From the NCBI RefSeq assembly GCF_000378965.1, contig NZ_KB900536.1, positions 2,915,407 to 2,979,406 of the forward strand: a DNA stretch of 64,000 bases. The letters are read 5' to 3'. The position numbers and the translations under genes are program-made. Numbering within the stretch: the first letter of the stretch is position 1; each line of letters starts with the position of its first letter. The notes under the pieces were generated by a model that saw nothing but the letters and a program-made list of their open reading frames with translations, was not told the DNA's origin and did no database searches. Source of the DNA: Thioalkalivibrio thiocyanodenitrificans ARhD 1. GTDB taxonomy: Bacteria > Pseudomonadota > Gammaproteobacteria > Ectothiorhodospirales > Ectothiorhodospiraceae. Below, piece after piece: positions 33,054 through 41,274 of this stretch.

Positions 33054-33668
33054 ATGAAAACCCTGCCTGTCGCTGTCTGGATGCTGGTGGCGCTGGCGCT
33101 TTCCGCCTGCGTCACGGTCAACATCTATTTTCCGGCCGCCGCTGCCGAGGATGCGGCGCGCACCATCGTGCGTGACGTGCTGGGAGCGCCGGAGGAGGTG
33201 CCCCGTCAGCAGCCGGGGGATGCCGCACCCGGGCCGGGCAGCCGATACGACGGGGCCGCGATCCGGTGGGCCGGACAGGTGCTGGAGGTGCTGGTGCCCG
33301 CGGCCCATGCCCAGCAGCCGGATATCAGCATCCGTTCGCCGGCCATTGACGCCCTGCGCCAGTCCATGCGTGCACGCTCCGCCGAGTTGCAGCCGCACTA
33401 TCGCAGCGGGGCCGTCGGTTTCACCCGGGAGGGCACGGTGGCGATCCGGGATCTCAACGCGGTACCCCTGCGCGACCGGGCCACGGTGCAACGCCTGGTG
33501 GCCGACGAGAACAACGATCGCACGGCGCTTTACCGGGAGATCGCCCGCGCCAACGGCCATCCCGAGTGGGAGCGCGATATCCGCGATACCTTCGCCCGCG
33601 TGTGGGTGGAGGAGGCCCCCTCCGGTTACTGGTACCAGGATGCCGGGGGCGCCTGGCAGCAGAAGTAG
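33054..33668 (+). CDS. YdbL-like lipoprotein (DUF1318)
   Basis: 204 residues, signal peptide with lipobox LALSAC (Cys near 19), so outer-membrane or periplasmic lipoprotein. CVTVNIYFPAAAAEDAA resembles the start of YnbE-like lipoproteins, while the C-terminal part (KxxRxxRxxxLxPxYxxGxVGFTREGTVAIRDLNAVPL...VADENNDRTALYREIARANG) is the DUF1318/YdbL domain. It may therefore combine the roles that E. coli splits between YnbE and YdbL. A GAGGAG site lies before the ATG. It is partner to the YdbH-like gene upstream. Confidence 0.82.
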   Translation: MKTLPVAVWMLVALALSACVTVNIYFPAAAAEDAARTIVRDVLGAPEEVPRQQPGDAAPGPGSRYDGAAIRWAGQVLEVLVPAAHAQQPDISIRSPAIDALRQSMRARSAELQPHYRSGAVGFTREGTVAIRDLNAVPLRDRATVQRLVADENNDRTALYREIARANGHPEWERDIRDTFARVWVEEAPSGYWYQDAGGAWQQK

Positions 33669-33674
33669 TCATTC

Positions 33675-35963
33675 ATGAAGGGGTCACGGACAGGCGATAC
33701 CGGGACCCGCGGGGCTTCGGTGCTGCCCCTGCAGCCCGCGGCCCACGATGTCTGGGACCGCAAGTACCGGCTGCGGGACGCGCTGGGGCACCCGCTGGAG
33801 GAGACACCTGGGGAGACCCTGGCGCGGGTGGCCCGGGCCCTTTCGGACGTGGAGGCCACGCCCGAACTGCGCCGCCATTGGCAGGAACGCTTCCTCTGGG
33901 CCCTGCATCACGGCGCCCTGCCCGCCGGGCGGATACTGGCCAACGCCGGTGCCCGGGACCACAAGCGCGGCACTTCCACCATCAACTGCACCGTCTCCGG
34001 GACCATCCACGACACCCTGGACGACATCCTCGGCAAGCTGCGCGAGGCGGGCCTGACCCTTCAGAGCGGCGCGGGCATCGGCTACGAGTTCTCGACCCTG
34101 CGGCCCAAGGGGGCCTGGGTGGCCGGCGCCGGCGCGCGCAGTTCGGGTCCCTTGTCCTTCATGGACGTCTACGACCAGATGTGCCGCACCATCGCCTCCG
34201 CCGGCGACCGGCGCGGCGCCCAGATGGCCACCTTCCACATCGGCCATCCGGATGTGCTGGAATTCATCGAGGCCAAGCGCGAGCCCGGCCGCCTGCGCCA
34301 GTTCAACCTCTCCCTGCTGGTACCCGATGCCTTCATGGCGGCGCTGGAAGCGGGTGACGACTGGCCGCTGGCCTTTGCACTGACGCCCGCGGAGCAGGCA
34401 CGCACGGGGACGGATACCAACGATCCGAGACAGGTGGTCTGGCGCGACTGGCCGGTGACCGGGGGCTATATCACCGACGAACACGGTCGCACGGCGTGCC
34501 GGGTGCATCGATGGATTGCGGCCCGGGAACTCTGGGACCGGGTGATGCGCGCCACCTACGATCACGCCGAACCCGGCGTGCTGTTTATCGACCGAGTGAA
34601 CGCGGAGAACAACAACGGCTTCTGCGAATCCATTCGTGCGTCCAACCCCTGCGGCGAGCAGACACTGCCCCCCTACGGGGCCTGCCTGCTGGGTTCGGTG
34701 GACCTGACCCGTTTCGTGCGTCAACCTTTCACCGGCAAGGTCACCTTCGACTGGGACACCTATCGGGAGGTGGTCGCCGTGTTCACCCGCATGCTGGACA
34801 ACGTGGTGGAGGTGCACGGTCTGCCCTTGCCCGAGCAGGGCGCTGCGCTGGCGCGTACCCGCCGCCACGGCATGGGTTTCCTGGGGTTGGGCTCGGCGCT
34901 GACGCTCATGGGGATCCGCTACGACAGCCCGGACGCGGCCGCCTTCACTGCCCGTGCGGCCAGAGAACTGGCGCTCACCGGCTGGCGCACGGGCCTGGCA
35001 CTGGCCCGGGAGAAGGGGCCGGCGCCGCTGATGAACGAAACCTTCACCATCACCGAGGCGATGCTTGCGCGTGACCCGCGCATGGTCGAGGACGGTGTGC
35101 GCGCGGGCGACAGGCTGCCCGGCCGGGTGCTGCATGCCCGCTACAGCCCCTACATGCAGCGCATCGCCGGGATCGATCCGGATCTGGTGCATGCCCTGGA
35201 GGAGGAGGGTGCGCGCTTCACCCATCACAGTGCCATCGCCCCCACCGGCACCATTGCGCTGTCCTTCGGCAACAATGTGAGCAACGGCATCGAGCCCAGT
35301 TTCGCCTTGAATTACCTGCGCAATATCCTGGGCCGCGACGGCGCCACCCGGGACACGGTGGCGGTGACCGCCTACGAGCTGCTGGCCTGGCAGGCCTGGG
35401 TGGACCCCGATGCGGACCCTGACGCGAAGGACGGCCCGCACCGCCTGCCCGAGGCCTTCGTCACCGCCGGTGACATCGCGCCCCGCGCCCATCTGGCCAT
35501 CCAGGCCGCCGCACAGCCGTGGATCGACGCGGCCATTTCCAAGACCGTCAACGTGCCCACTTCCTGCGCCTTCGACGACTTCCGCGAGTTGTACCGTGAG
35601 GCCCATGCCGCGGGTCTCAAGGGTTGCACCACCTACCGCCTCAACCCCGCCGCCTTCCAGGGCGTGCTGCTGCGCCCCGAGGATCTCGCCCACAGCCGGT
35701 ACCGCTTCATGCTGCGGGACGGCCGCTGCGTGAGTCTCGCCGGGGATCGCTGGGTGCGTTACGGCGATCAACGGGAACTGGCGGCCAATCTCTACGCCCG
35801 GCTGCGCGAGCGGGGCATCCGCGAGACCGCGGGCGAACTGCCGGACCTGCTGCCCGAATGCATCGACCCGCCCGGCGACCCGGTGGAGATCAACGTGCCG
35901 GTGGTGGAGGTGGCCTGCGAGACACCTCATGGCGTGTCGCCGGTGTGTCCGGTTTGTGAATGA
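33675..35963 (+). CDS. nrdJ: Adenosylcobalamin-dependent (class II) ribonucleotide reductase
   Basis: 762 residues. It makes deoxynucleotides by B12 radical chemistry, with or without oxygen. Active-site elements are STINCTVSG near 98 (reducible Cys), GAGIGYEFS, the NPCGEQ loop near 330 (Asn, thiyl Cys, Glu), APTGTIALSFGNNVSNGIEPSF near 525, and a C-terminal redox pair CPVC. This layout is the B12-dependent group of the NrdJ type. No small radical-generating subunit is adjacent. Starts six bases after the YdbL-like stop. It links to the cobalamin riboswitch and receptor at 55.5 kb. No ATP-cone domain is visible. Confidence 0.93.
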   Translation: MKGSRTGDTGTRGASVLPLQPAAHDVWDRKYRLRDALGHPLEETPGETLARVARALSDVEATPELRRHWQERFLWALHHGALPAGRILANAGARDHKRGTSTINCTVSGTIHDTLDDILGKLREAGLTLQSGAGIGYEFSTLRPKGAWVAGAGARSSGPLSFMDVYDQMCRTIASAGDRRGAQMATFHIGHPDVLEFIEAKREPGRLRQFNLSLLVPDAFMAALEAGDDWPLAFALTPAEQARTGTDTNDPRQVVWRDWPVTGGYITDEHGRTACRVHRWIAARELWDRVMRATYDHAEPGVLFIDRVNAENNNGFCESIRASNPCGEQTLPPYGACLLGSVDLTRFVRQPFTGKVTFDWDTYREVVAVFTRMLDNVVEVHGLPLPEQGAALARTRRHGMGFLGLGSALTLMGIRYDSPDAAAFTARAARELALTGWRTGLALAREKGPAPLMNETFTITEAMLARDPRMVEDGVRAGDRLPGRVLHARYSPYMQRIAGIDPDLVHALEEEGARFTHHSAIAPTGTIALSFGNNVSNGIEPSFALNYLRNILGRDGATRDTVAVTAYELLAWQAWVDPDADPDAKDGPHRLPEAFVTAGDIAPRAHLAIQAAAQPWIDAAISKTVNVPTSCAFDDFRELYREAHAAGLKGCTTYRLNPAAFQGVLLRPEDLAHSRYRFMLRDGRCVSLAGDRWVRYGDQRELAANLYARLRERGIRETAGELPDLLPECIDPPGDPVEINVPVVEVACETPHGVSPVCPVCE

Positions 35964-35969
35964 ATGCGC

Positions 35970-36010
35970 AGAGACAAGAGACAAGAGACAAGATGCAAGA
36001 GACAAGAGGC
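35970..36010 (+). repeat. 7-bp tandem repeat tract (AGACAAG)
   Basis: AGACAAGAGACAAGAGACAAG continues through a degenerate unit to AGACAAGAGGC: three perfect units, one variant, one more unit. It starts six bases after the nrdJ stop. The remaining 220 bp to the next gene hold no recognised feature. Confidence 0.85.
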
Positions 36011-36231
36011 AGGACAATCCCGCTTTATCCGCAGATCGGGTTCCGGCCCGACGCGGCTGCTTGTTGCAGCCACATCGCTTGCGACTCCGTAAGCCGGGAG
36101 CCTTCTTGCCACAGAGGGCACGAGGCAGCCCCAGGGCCGGTGTGGCTCCTCGTGACCAATGAGTTCGTCGTTGATCAGCCCGGAGAAACACTTCTATACT
36201 TCCCTTCCTCCTCATGCAAAAGGACAAGGCA

Positions 36232-36465
36232 ATGAGAACCATAACGATAGCCGCGTTCGTGTTGAGCATCCTCACTACATCCGCGGCAGCGATGATGGGC
36301 GCGGGAGATACTCCGAAGGGCACGTTCTGCAAAGTCAAGGATGTTTGCGTCATCGCGCAAACCGAAGGCGACTGCACAAAGATCGGTGGTCAGGCATTCG
36401 AGACCGAGCAGGCATGCATGAGCGGCAAACCGACCCCGAGCCAGGCGCCAAGAGAATCCAGGTGA
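36232..36465 (+). CDS. Small secreted cysteine-containing protein
   Basis: 77 residues. Signal peptide MRTITIAAFVLSILTTSAAA, then a short mature part with Cys in FCKVKDVCVIA, DCTK and ACMSG: four cysteines that could form two disulfides. A Pro/Arg tail ends in the overlap with the caspase gene (GTGA), so the two are translated together. Composition is less GC-rich than the neighbours. I know no family; the genetic coupling makes it a candidate partner, inhibitor or substrate of the caspase-like protein. Confidence 0.65.
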   Translation: MRTITIAAFVLSILTTSAAAMMGAGDTPKGTFCKVKDVCVIAQTEGDCTKIGGQAFETEQACMSGKPTPSQAPRESR

Positions 36466-37373
36466 CGACTTGGTATGCAGGCCCTTTCCCGGTTGCGCGA
36501 GGAAGGGGCCTGCGGCGGTGGGCGTTGGCAGCGGTCTTGCTGCCCGTCTCCGTTCTGGGCGCGACTTTGGCGTCGGCTACGGACCCGGCCCATGTTCGGC
36601 CCTTCGATCCCGCGGCCATCCATGTGCTGGCGATTGGATCCTGCCCGCCGTGGAGACCGGACTTCAACGACTGCGAACGCGATGTTTCGCTGTTCACCGA
36701 GGCGGTCCGCGATACGATCGGAGTTCCGCCCGATCAGATCATCACGCTGGTCGACGAGCAGGCAACGGCAATCGCGGTCCGGCAGACCTTCCTGCAACTT
36801 CAAACCTCCATGGCGGAAGGATCGGTCATCATTGTCTATTACAATGGACACGGAACACTGTTGCCAAAAGAGGACGGCGCCAAAGGCGAAATGCAGGAAA
36901 CCTTCCTGCTGTGGTCGGAGTCGGCACCCTTTGCCGCGCTCTATGCAGTTCATGCCGGGATCTGGATGACGGATCGGGAGCTGGCTCAATTGATCGGCAC
37001 GCTGCAGATCCGCGACGCGCTTGTGGTGCTCGATACATGCTATGCCCTGGGTGCATCGAATGAAATGATGGCCCGGGCAGATGGATCCGAACTCGAAGGT
37101 GTCGCGCTCATGGCGTCATCCCTTGCCCACGAACGATCATGGGCGAGTGAACAGTCGGCCATTTTTACCCGCAACCTGGTAAACGCGATGCGCTCGGGAT
37201 CGGCAACACTGCACGAGGCGTTTCAGAAGGCAGGGCCGGGAACGGTCTCGGAGGCGGCCGAGCTTTGCGCGGATGCCGGATCGATCCGCTCTGGCGGGGA
37301 TTGCGCACCGCAGGATCCCGCGTTGGTCGATCCGGGCGGGATCACCGGGCGCTTTCATCTGGTCGGCAGATAA
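36462..37373 (+). CDS. Caspase-family (peptidase C14) protein with export signal
   Basis: 303 residues from GTG at 36462, which overlaps the previous stop. The N-terminal hydrophobic segment WALAAVLLPVSVLGATLASA acts as a signal peptide or anchor, so the protease domain should be periplasmic. The caspase-like fold shows IHVLAIGSC near 50, the catalytic His in YYNGHGTLL near 127, and the catalytic Cys in ALVVLDTCYALG near 190, with Asp before the Cys as in metacaspases and orthocaspases. A long insertion between His and Cys contains MQETFLLW. Cytoplasmic bacterial caspases act in defence, but an exported one with its own small cysteine protein is unusual. Confidence 0.85.
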   Translation: MTTWYAGPFPVARGRGLRRWALAAVLLPVSVLGATLASATDPAHVRPFDPAAIHVLAIGSCPPWRPDFNDCERDVSLFTEAVRDTIGVPPDQIITLVDEQATAIAVRQTFLQLQTSMAEGSVIIVYYNGHGTLLPKEDGAKGEMQETFLLWSESAPFAALYAVHAGIWMTDRELAQLIGTLQIRDALVVLDTCYALGASNEMMARADGSELEGVALMASSLAHERSWASEQSAIFTRNLVNAMRSGSATLHEAFQKAGPGTVSEAAELCADAGSIRSGGDCAPQDPALVDPGGITGRFHLVGR

Positions 37374-37385
37374 CAGACCGCCGAA

Positions 37386-38618
37386 ATGCCTGTGCCAAGC
37401 ACGATCGATACGCGTGCCGTCGAACGTGTGCTGTTCCTCGACCGGCTACGACTGGCGCTGATCCTGCTCATTGTTCTGGAACATGCGACGCTCGCCTATA
37501 CGGGCGTCGCCAGAATCGATCATTTCGAGCCATTGCGGTCCGGCTGGTATGTGGTGGACGCTGCCGGGGGCGGGTTTCTTGAGTTCATATCAAAGGCCCG
37601 CGTGCCATTCGCTATCCCGTTGCTGTTCCTCATCTCCGGATTCTTTTTTGGGACGAGTATGCGGAGGCACGACGTCCGTTCATACGCTGAACGCCGTTTG
37701 TGGCGCCTGGGTCCCCCCCTGCTTCTGATCGCATTATTGTTCGCGCCGATGATGTATGCCGCGACCTGGTCCCTGACCTGGCGCGCGATTCCGCTTGCTG
37801 ACGTTATGCGGACTTTGTTCTTCGAGCGCTGGCAGATCGGTCACGGCTGGTTTCTCTGGATACTGCTGCTGTTCAATGCAGCGGCGCTGTGCTGGCGTGC
37901 GGTTCATCCGGGATCGTATGAAGCGCCCGGGAAGGCCCTGCGCAAGGCCATGCAACGCGGCCGGCTGATGGTTCCCGGATTGATCGTGGCGCTGGCCTTT
38001 ATCGGCTATGGCGCATCGTGGATGCTGGCAAACCACGCTCCATCCGGATTCTGGCGGATCGTCAGCGGACCGTTCTTCTTCGTCGAGCCACTGATTGTCG
38101 TCAGCGCCTTGTACTTTGTCCTTGGTGTGGCGCTCGGCCAGTCACTCAATGCAGACACGTTGTCCCAGGCCTTCCGTGGTATCACATCCCATTGGGGAAT
38201 CTGGGCGCTGATCGCCGCATTCTGTTTCGCTGTATTGATGCTGCCCGATGACCATCTGCTATCGGTGGGGCGCTTCCATGCGGGGCCCTTCGGCACGTTT
38301 CCGCTCGACGTGCTCTTTGCTCCTCTTTACTGCGCTGCGATTTCGATCGCGTTGCTCGCGTTCTTCGCGGGCCGGCGGCATCGGCCGTCGCGCGTCCTGG
38401 ATTACCTGTCGCGCAATTCGTTCGGGCTCTATGTTTTCCATCTTCCGATCGTGGTCGGCTTGCAGTATCTGCTGATACCGGCCTCACTGCCGGGACCGGT
38501 CAAGGCCGTGATCACGGCCGGAGGGACGATGGCCATCTATCTTCTCATGATCCGGGGCTGGGGCCTTATGCGCCAGGATAGGCCGGCAACGACGCCGCAG
38601 CACCGTACAGCGAACTGA
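37386..38618 (+). CDS. Acyltransferase 3 family membrane protein
   Basis: 410 residues with about ten membrane helices. It starts with the family signature FLDRLRLALILLIVLEHAT, where the His near 33 is the catalytic one; RVPFAIPLLFLISGFFFG and a C-terminal YLSRNSFGLYVFHLPIV are also typical. Members O-acylate exported sugars, glucans (OpgC) or lipopolysaccharide. It begins 12 bp after the caspase gene and has the same strand and composition, so it is likely co-transcribed. The substrate is unknown. Confidence 0.87.
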   Translation: MPVPSTIDTRAVERVLFLDRLRLALILLIVLEHATLAYTGVARIDHFEPLRSGWYVVDAAGGGFLEFISKARVPFAIPLLFLISGFFFGTSMRRHDVRSYAERRLWRLGPPLLLIALLFAPMMYAATWSLTWRAIPLADVMRTLFFERWQIGHGWFLWILLLFNAAALCWRAVHPGSYEAPGKALRKAMQRGRLMVPGLIVALAFIGYGASWMLANHAPSGFWRIVSGPFFFVEPLIVVSALYFVLGVALGQSLNADTLSQAFRGITSHWGIWALIAAFCFAVLMLPDDHLLSVGRFHAGPFGTFPLDVLFAPLYCAAISIALLAFFAGRRHRPSRVLDYLSRNSFGLYVFHLPIVVGLQYLLIPASLPGPVKAVITAGGTMAIYLLMIRGWGLMRQDRPATTPQHRTAN

Positions 38619-38693
38619 ACCGGATCGGGACATGCAGTGCCGGCATTGCGGCACCTGGTGTCACGGTTTTCCTTCCTGGCCTCCACGGATAAG

Positions 38694-38731
38694 CGCCTCA
38701 CGCCTCACGCCTAACTCCTCCCGCCTCACGC
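38694..38731 (+). repeat. 7-bp tandem repeat tract (CGCCTCA)
   Basis: CGCCTCACGCCTCACGCCTAA followed by a degenerate unit and CGCCTCACG. It lies between the acyltransferase and the Mrp operon, 15 bp before mrpE. Confidence 0.85.
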
Positions 38732-38746
38732 TGTTAAGCTAGGCCG

Positions 38747-39277
38747 ATGCCAACTGTCCCCACAGCGCGGTTGAGTCGGCGCGGTGCCAGGGTGCGGCGG
38801 TTTGCCGTGACGCTGGTGCTGGCGGCGCTGCTGTGGTGGGTGCTGGCGGAAGGGCGGGGGCTCACCTCGCCTTTTGCCTGGCTGGCGGTCGCGGGGGCGG
38901 CGGTGTCGACCCTGTTTCTGCCCCTGAGCCGGCCGTTTCGCCTGAGTCTCGCGGCCCTGCCGCGCTTTGCGGCTTTCTTCCTGCGTGCTTCGGTGATGGG
39001 CGGCGTGGACGTGGCACGCCGGGCCATCTCGCCGTCCATGCCCCTGGAGCCCGGGTTCGTGCGTTACACCACGGCGCTGCCCCACGGGGCGGCGCTCACC
39101 TTCTTCATGGCGGTGATCAGCCTGCTGCCCGGCACGCTCAGCGTGCGCCTCCAGGGACGCCTGCTCACCGTTCACGTGCTGGACACCCGTCTCCCGATTC
39201 GCGCATCCCTGGAGGCCCTTGAGACGCACGTCTCGCGGGTGTTTGTCATGGGCGCCCGCCCGGGGGGTGAGCCATGA
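38747..39277 (+). CDS. mrpE: Na+/H+ antiporter subunit MrpE-like
   Basis: 176 residues with about three membrane helices near 20-75 and a cytoplasmic domain (LPHGAALTFFMAVISLLPGTLSVRLQGRLLTVHVLD) characteristic of MnhE/MrpE. First gene of a nine-gene Mrp operon in which most genes overlap by 4 bp. It needs the other subunits for Na+ or K+/proton exchange at the inner membrane. Confidence 0.88.
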   Translation: MPTVPTARLSRRGARVRRFAVTLVLAALLWWVLAEGRGLTSPFAWLAVAGAAVSTLFLPLSRPFRLSLAALPRFAAFFLRASVMGGVDVARRAISPSMPLEPGFVRYTTALPHGAALTFFMAVISLLPGTLSVRLQGRLLTVHVLDTRLPIRASLEALETHVSRVFVMGARPGGEP

Positions 39278-39543
39278 GCGCCTTTCTGCTGGCGGCTGCG
39301 CTGTTCCTTCTCGCCACCATCGGTGCAGGCATGGTGCGGGTGCTGCGCGGGCCCACGGCAGGCGACCGGATGCTGGCCGCCCAGTTGTTCGGCACCACGG
39401 GTGTGGCCATCCTGCTGATCCTCGCCGAGGCCCTCGGGCAGCCGGCGCTGGTGGACGTGGCCCTGGTGTTTGCGCTGCTGGCGGCGGTGGCCACGGTGGC
39501 CTTCGTGCGCAAACCCGCCGAGCCCGGGGAGGACGAGCCATGA
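39274..39543 (+). CDS. mrpF: Antiporter subunit MrpF-like
   Basis: 89 residues, three hydrophobic helices; the VRVLRGPTAGDRMLAAQLFGT motif is the MnhF/MrpF hallmark. It overlaps mrpE and mrpG by ATGA at both ends. Confidence 0.9.
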   Translation: MSAFLLAAALFLLATIGAGMVRVLRGPTAGDRMLAAQLFGTTGVAILLILAEALGQPALVDVALVFALLAAVATVAFVRKPAEPGEDEP

Positions 39544-39833
39544 TCGACGTGACCAGTGTCGTGCTGATCCTCGCCGGCCTGGTGTTCTTCGCCGCCGGCA
39601 GCGCCGGCATGCTGCGGTTTCCCGATGTCTACACCCGGCTGCACGCGCTCACCAAGGCCGACAACCTGGGTCTCGGGCTCGTGGTACTGGGCCTCGCGCT
39701 GCAGGCCGGGGGCGTGGCGCCGGTGCTCAAACTGCTGATCATCTGGGTCCTGGTGCTCATCGCCGGTGCCGCCGCGTGTCACCTGGTGGCGCAACGGGCC
39801 TGGAGCCATTTCGGTGAGGAGGAGGATCGGTGA
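39540..39833 (+). CDS. mrpG: Antiporter subunit MrpG-like
   Basis: 97 residues from ATG 39540. FFAAGSAGMLRFPDVYTRLHALTKADNLGLG is the MnhG/MrpG signature. Three membrane helices. A longer frame upstream is ignored because the ATGA overlap with mrpF fixes the start. Confidence 0.92.
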   Translation: MIDVTSVVLILAGLVFFAAGSAGMLRFPDVYTRLHALTKADNLGLGLVVLGLALQAGGVAPVLKLLIIWVLVLIAGAAACHLVAQRAWSHFGEEEDR

Positions 39834-40111
39834 ACGGCTGGTTGCTGGCCTTCGACGTGCTGCTTCTGGTCAGCCTGGTGTGGGTGGCGTGGCGGACGCT
39901 GGCCGAAACGTCGGGCGGGCTGTTTCGTGCCGTGGTGCTGTTCATCGCCTTCGGCCTGCTGCTGGCGCTGGCCTGGGTGCGGCTCAGCGCGCCGGACGTG
40001 GCGCTGGCCGAGGCGGCCATCGGCGCCGGGGTCACCGGCGCGCTGCTGCTGGTGACGCTCGCCAGGCTGGAGCGGAGCAATGACGACGCGGACAGGGGGG
40101 ACGACTCCTGA
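39830..40111 (+). CDS. DUF4040 subunit (MbhD / MrpA C-terminal-like)
   Basis: 93 residues, three helices. AWVRLSAPDVALAEAAIGAGVTGALLL matches the MbhD-like module that in classical Mrp systems forms the C-terminal part of MrpA. Here it is a separate gene, as in Mbh/Mbs-type complexes and in split Mrp operons. The overlaps (ATGA at its start, one base at its stop) suggest tight stoichiometric synthesis. Confidence 0.85.
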   Translation: MNGWLLAFDVLLLVSLVWVAWRTLAETSGGLFRAVVLFIAFGLLLALAWVRLSAPDVALAEAAIGAGVTGALLLVTLARLERSNDDADRGDDS

Positions 40112-40770
40112 TGCGTGCGGCGACCCTGCTGTCCGGCGTACTGGCATGGGTGATCGCCCTGCTGCTGGCCGCGGTCCTGTGGCCGCTTGCGCCGATTGAG
40201 GGATTGCGTGTCCCCGTGGCCGGGTCCATGGATGCGTCCGGTGTGGCACACCCGGTCACCGCCGTTCTGCTCAACTTCCGCGCCTATGACACCTTCCTGG
40301 AGCTGGGTGTGCTGCTGCTCGCCGTACTGGGGGCCTGGTCCCTGGGCCGGCACACGCCGCTGCCGGCACGCCCCGTACCCGGTCCGGTGATGCCCGGTAC
40401 CCTGCGCCTGCTCATCCCCGTGGCCGTGGTCACCGGGATCTATCTCCTCTGGGCCGGCAGCCATTCCCCCGGCGGTGCCTTTCAGGCCGGCGCCGTACTG
40501 GGCGCGGCCGGCGTGTTGTGGGTGCTCTCACGACCCCGGGACCTGCCGGCCCCGCCCTCGCCCCTGCTGCGCGCGGGCCTGGTCGCGGGCGCAGCGCTGT
40601 TTCTCGCCGTGGGCACGGCCGGGCTCATGGCAGGGCACGGGTTCATGGGGTACCCGCCGCCCCGGGCCGGCGCGCTGATCCTCGTCATCGAGACCGCGGC
40701 AACGATCTCGATCGCCCTGACGCTGGTGGCGCTGTTCCTGGGGGGCGCGCCTGTGAAGTCGGAAGGGTGA
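40111..40770 (+). CDS. mrpB: Antiporter subunit MrpB-like
   Basis: 219 residues. A short N-terminal MbhE-like part (DASGVAHPVTAVLLNFRAYDTFLELGVLLLAVLG) is followed by the MnhB domain (LLIPVAVVTGIYLLWAGSHSPGGAFQAGAVLGA). The MrpA tail and MrpB therefore appear joined in one protein, whereas they are split in Bacillus. It ends before a repeat-filled spacer of about 190 bp, the only gap in the operon. Confidence 0.88.
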   Translation: MRAATLLSGVLAWVIALLLAAVLWPLAPIEGLRVPVAGSMDASGVAHPVTAVLLNFRAYDTFLELGVLLLAVLGAWSLGRHTPLPARPVPGPVMPGTLRLLIPVAVVTGIYLLWAGSHSPGGAFQAGAVLGAAGVLWVLSRPRDLPAPPSPLLRAGLVAGAALFLAVGTAGLMAGHGFMGYPPPRAGALILVIETAATISIALTLVALFLGGAPVKSEG

Positions 40771-40965
40771 ATTGGGAAGTGAGAAATGAAGGGCAAAGTG
40801 ATATGTGTAGATGTGGAGGTGCGAAGTGAATAACCGCTCAAAAGATTCCACGTTTTCCAGGCATCCGCGCAACCTGCAGTCCCCGGGTTCGCCGTCTTCA
40901 TTTCCCGCTTCCCAATTCCCAATTCCCACTTCATCCCCCACTTCCCAATTCCCACTTCGCACTTG
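40771..40965. repeat. Inverted 7-bp-type repeats in the operon gap
   Basis: Left part 40771-40792 reads ATTGGGAAGTGAGAAATGAAG. Right part 40897-40965 contains TTCATTTCCCGCTTCCCAATTC, its complement, then CCCAATT/CCCACTT units repeated. The pair could fold into a stem within the mrp mRNA. The TTG start of mrpC lies in the last unit. Confidence 0.8.
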
Positions 40966-41274
40966 ATTTCCCTCTACCTCATCGGCGGCGCCGTCCTCTT
41001 CGCCTTGGGCCTGCACGCATTGGTGGCGCGTGCGCACCTGATCCTCAAGGTGCTCGCCGTGAATGTCATGGGCTCCGGCGTGTTCATGGTGCTGCTGGCC
41101 GCGGCGGCCAGGGGCGAGGGCGCTCCGGATCCCGTGCCCCACGCGCTGGTGCTCACCGGGATCGTGGTCGCGGTGAGTGCCACGGCATTCGCCCTGGCGC
41201 TGATTCTGCGGGTTAAAGCACTGACCGGCGTGGCGCGGTTGCCGGACGGGGAACAGGAGAAACAACGGCCGTGA
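40963..41274 (+). CDS. mrpC: Antiporter subunit MrpC-like
   Basis: 103 residues with three helices, NuoK-related (LYLIGGAVLFALGLHALVARAHLILKVLAVNVMGSGVFMVLLA). The only fitting start is TTG at 40963, at the very edge of the repeat tract; no good ribosome binding site is visible, so translation may depend on read-through from mrpB or be reduced by the repeat insertion. Confidence 0.83.
   Translation: MISLYLIGGAVLFALGLHALVARAHLILKVLAVNVMGSGVFMVLLAAAARGEGAPDPVPHALVLTGIVVAVSATAFALALILRVKALTGVARLPDGEQEKQRP

Noticed and set aside
33684-36377. 897-codon minus-strand frame over nrdJ
   Set aside because: Shadow of the ribonucleotide reductase; no ribosome binding site and no family resemblance.
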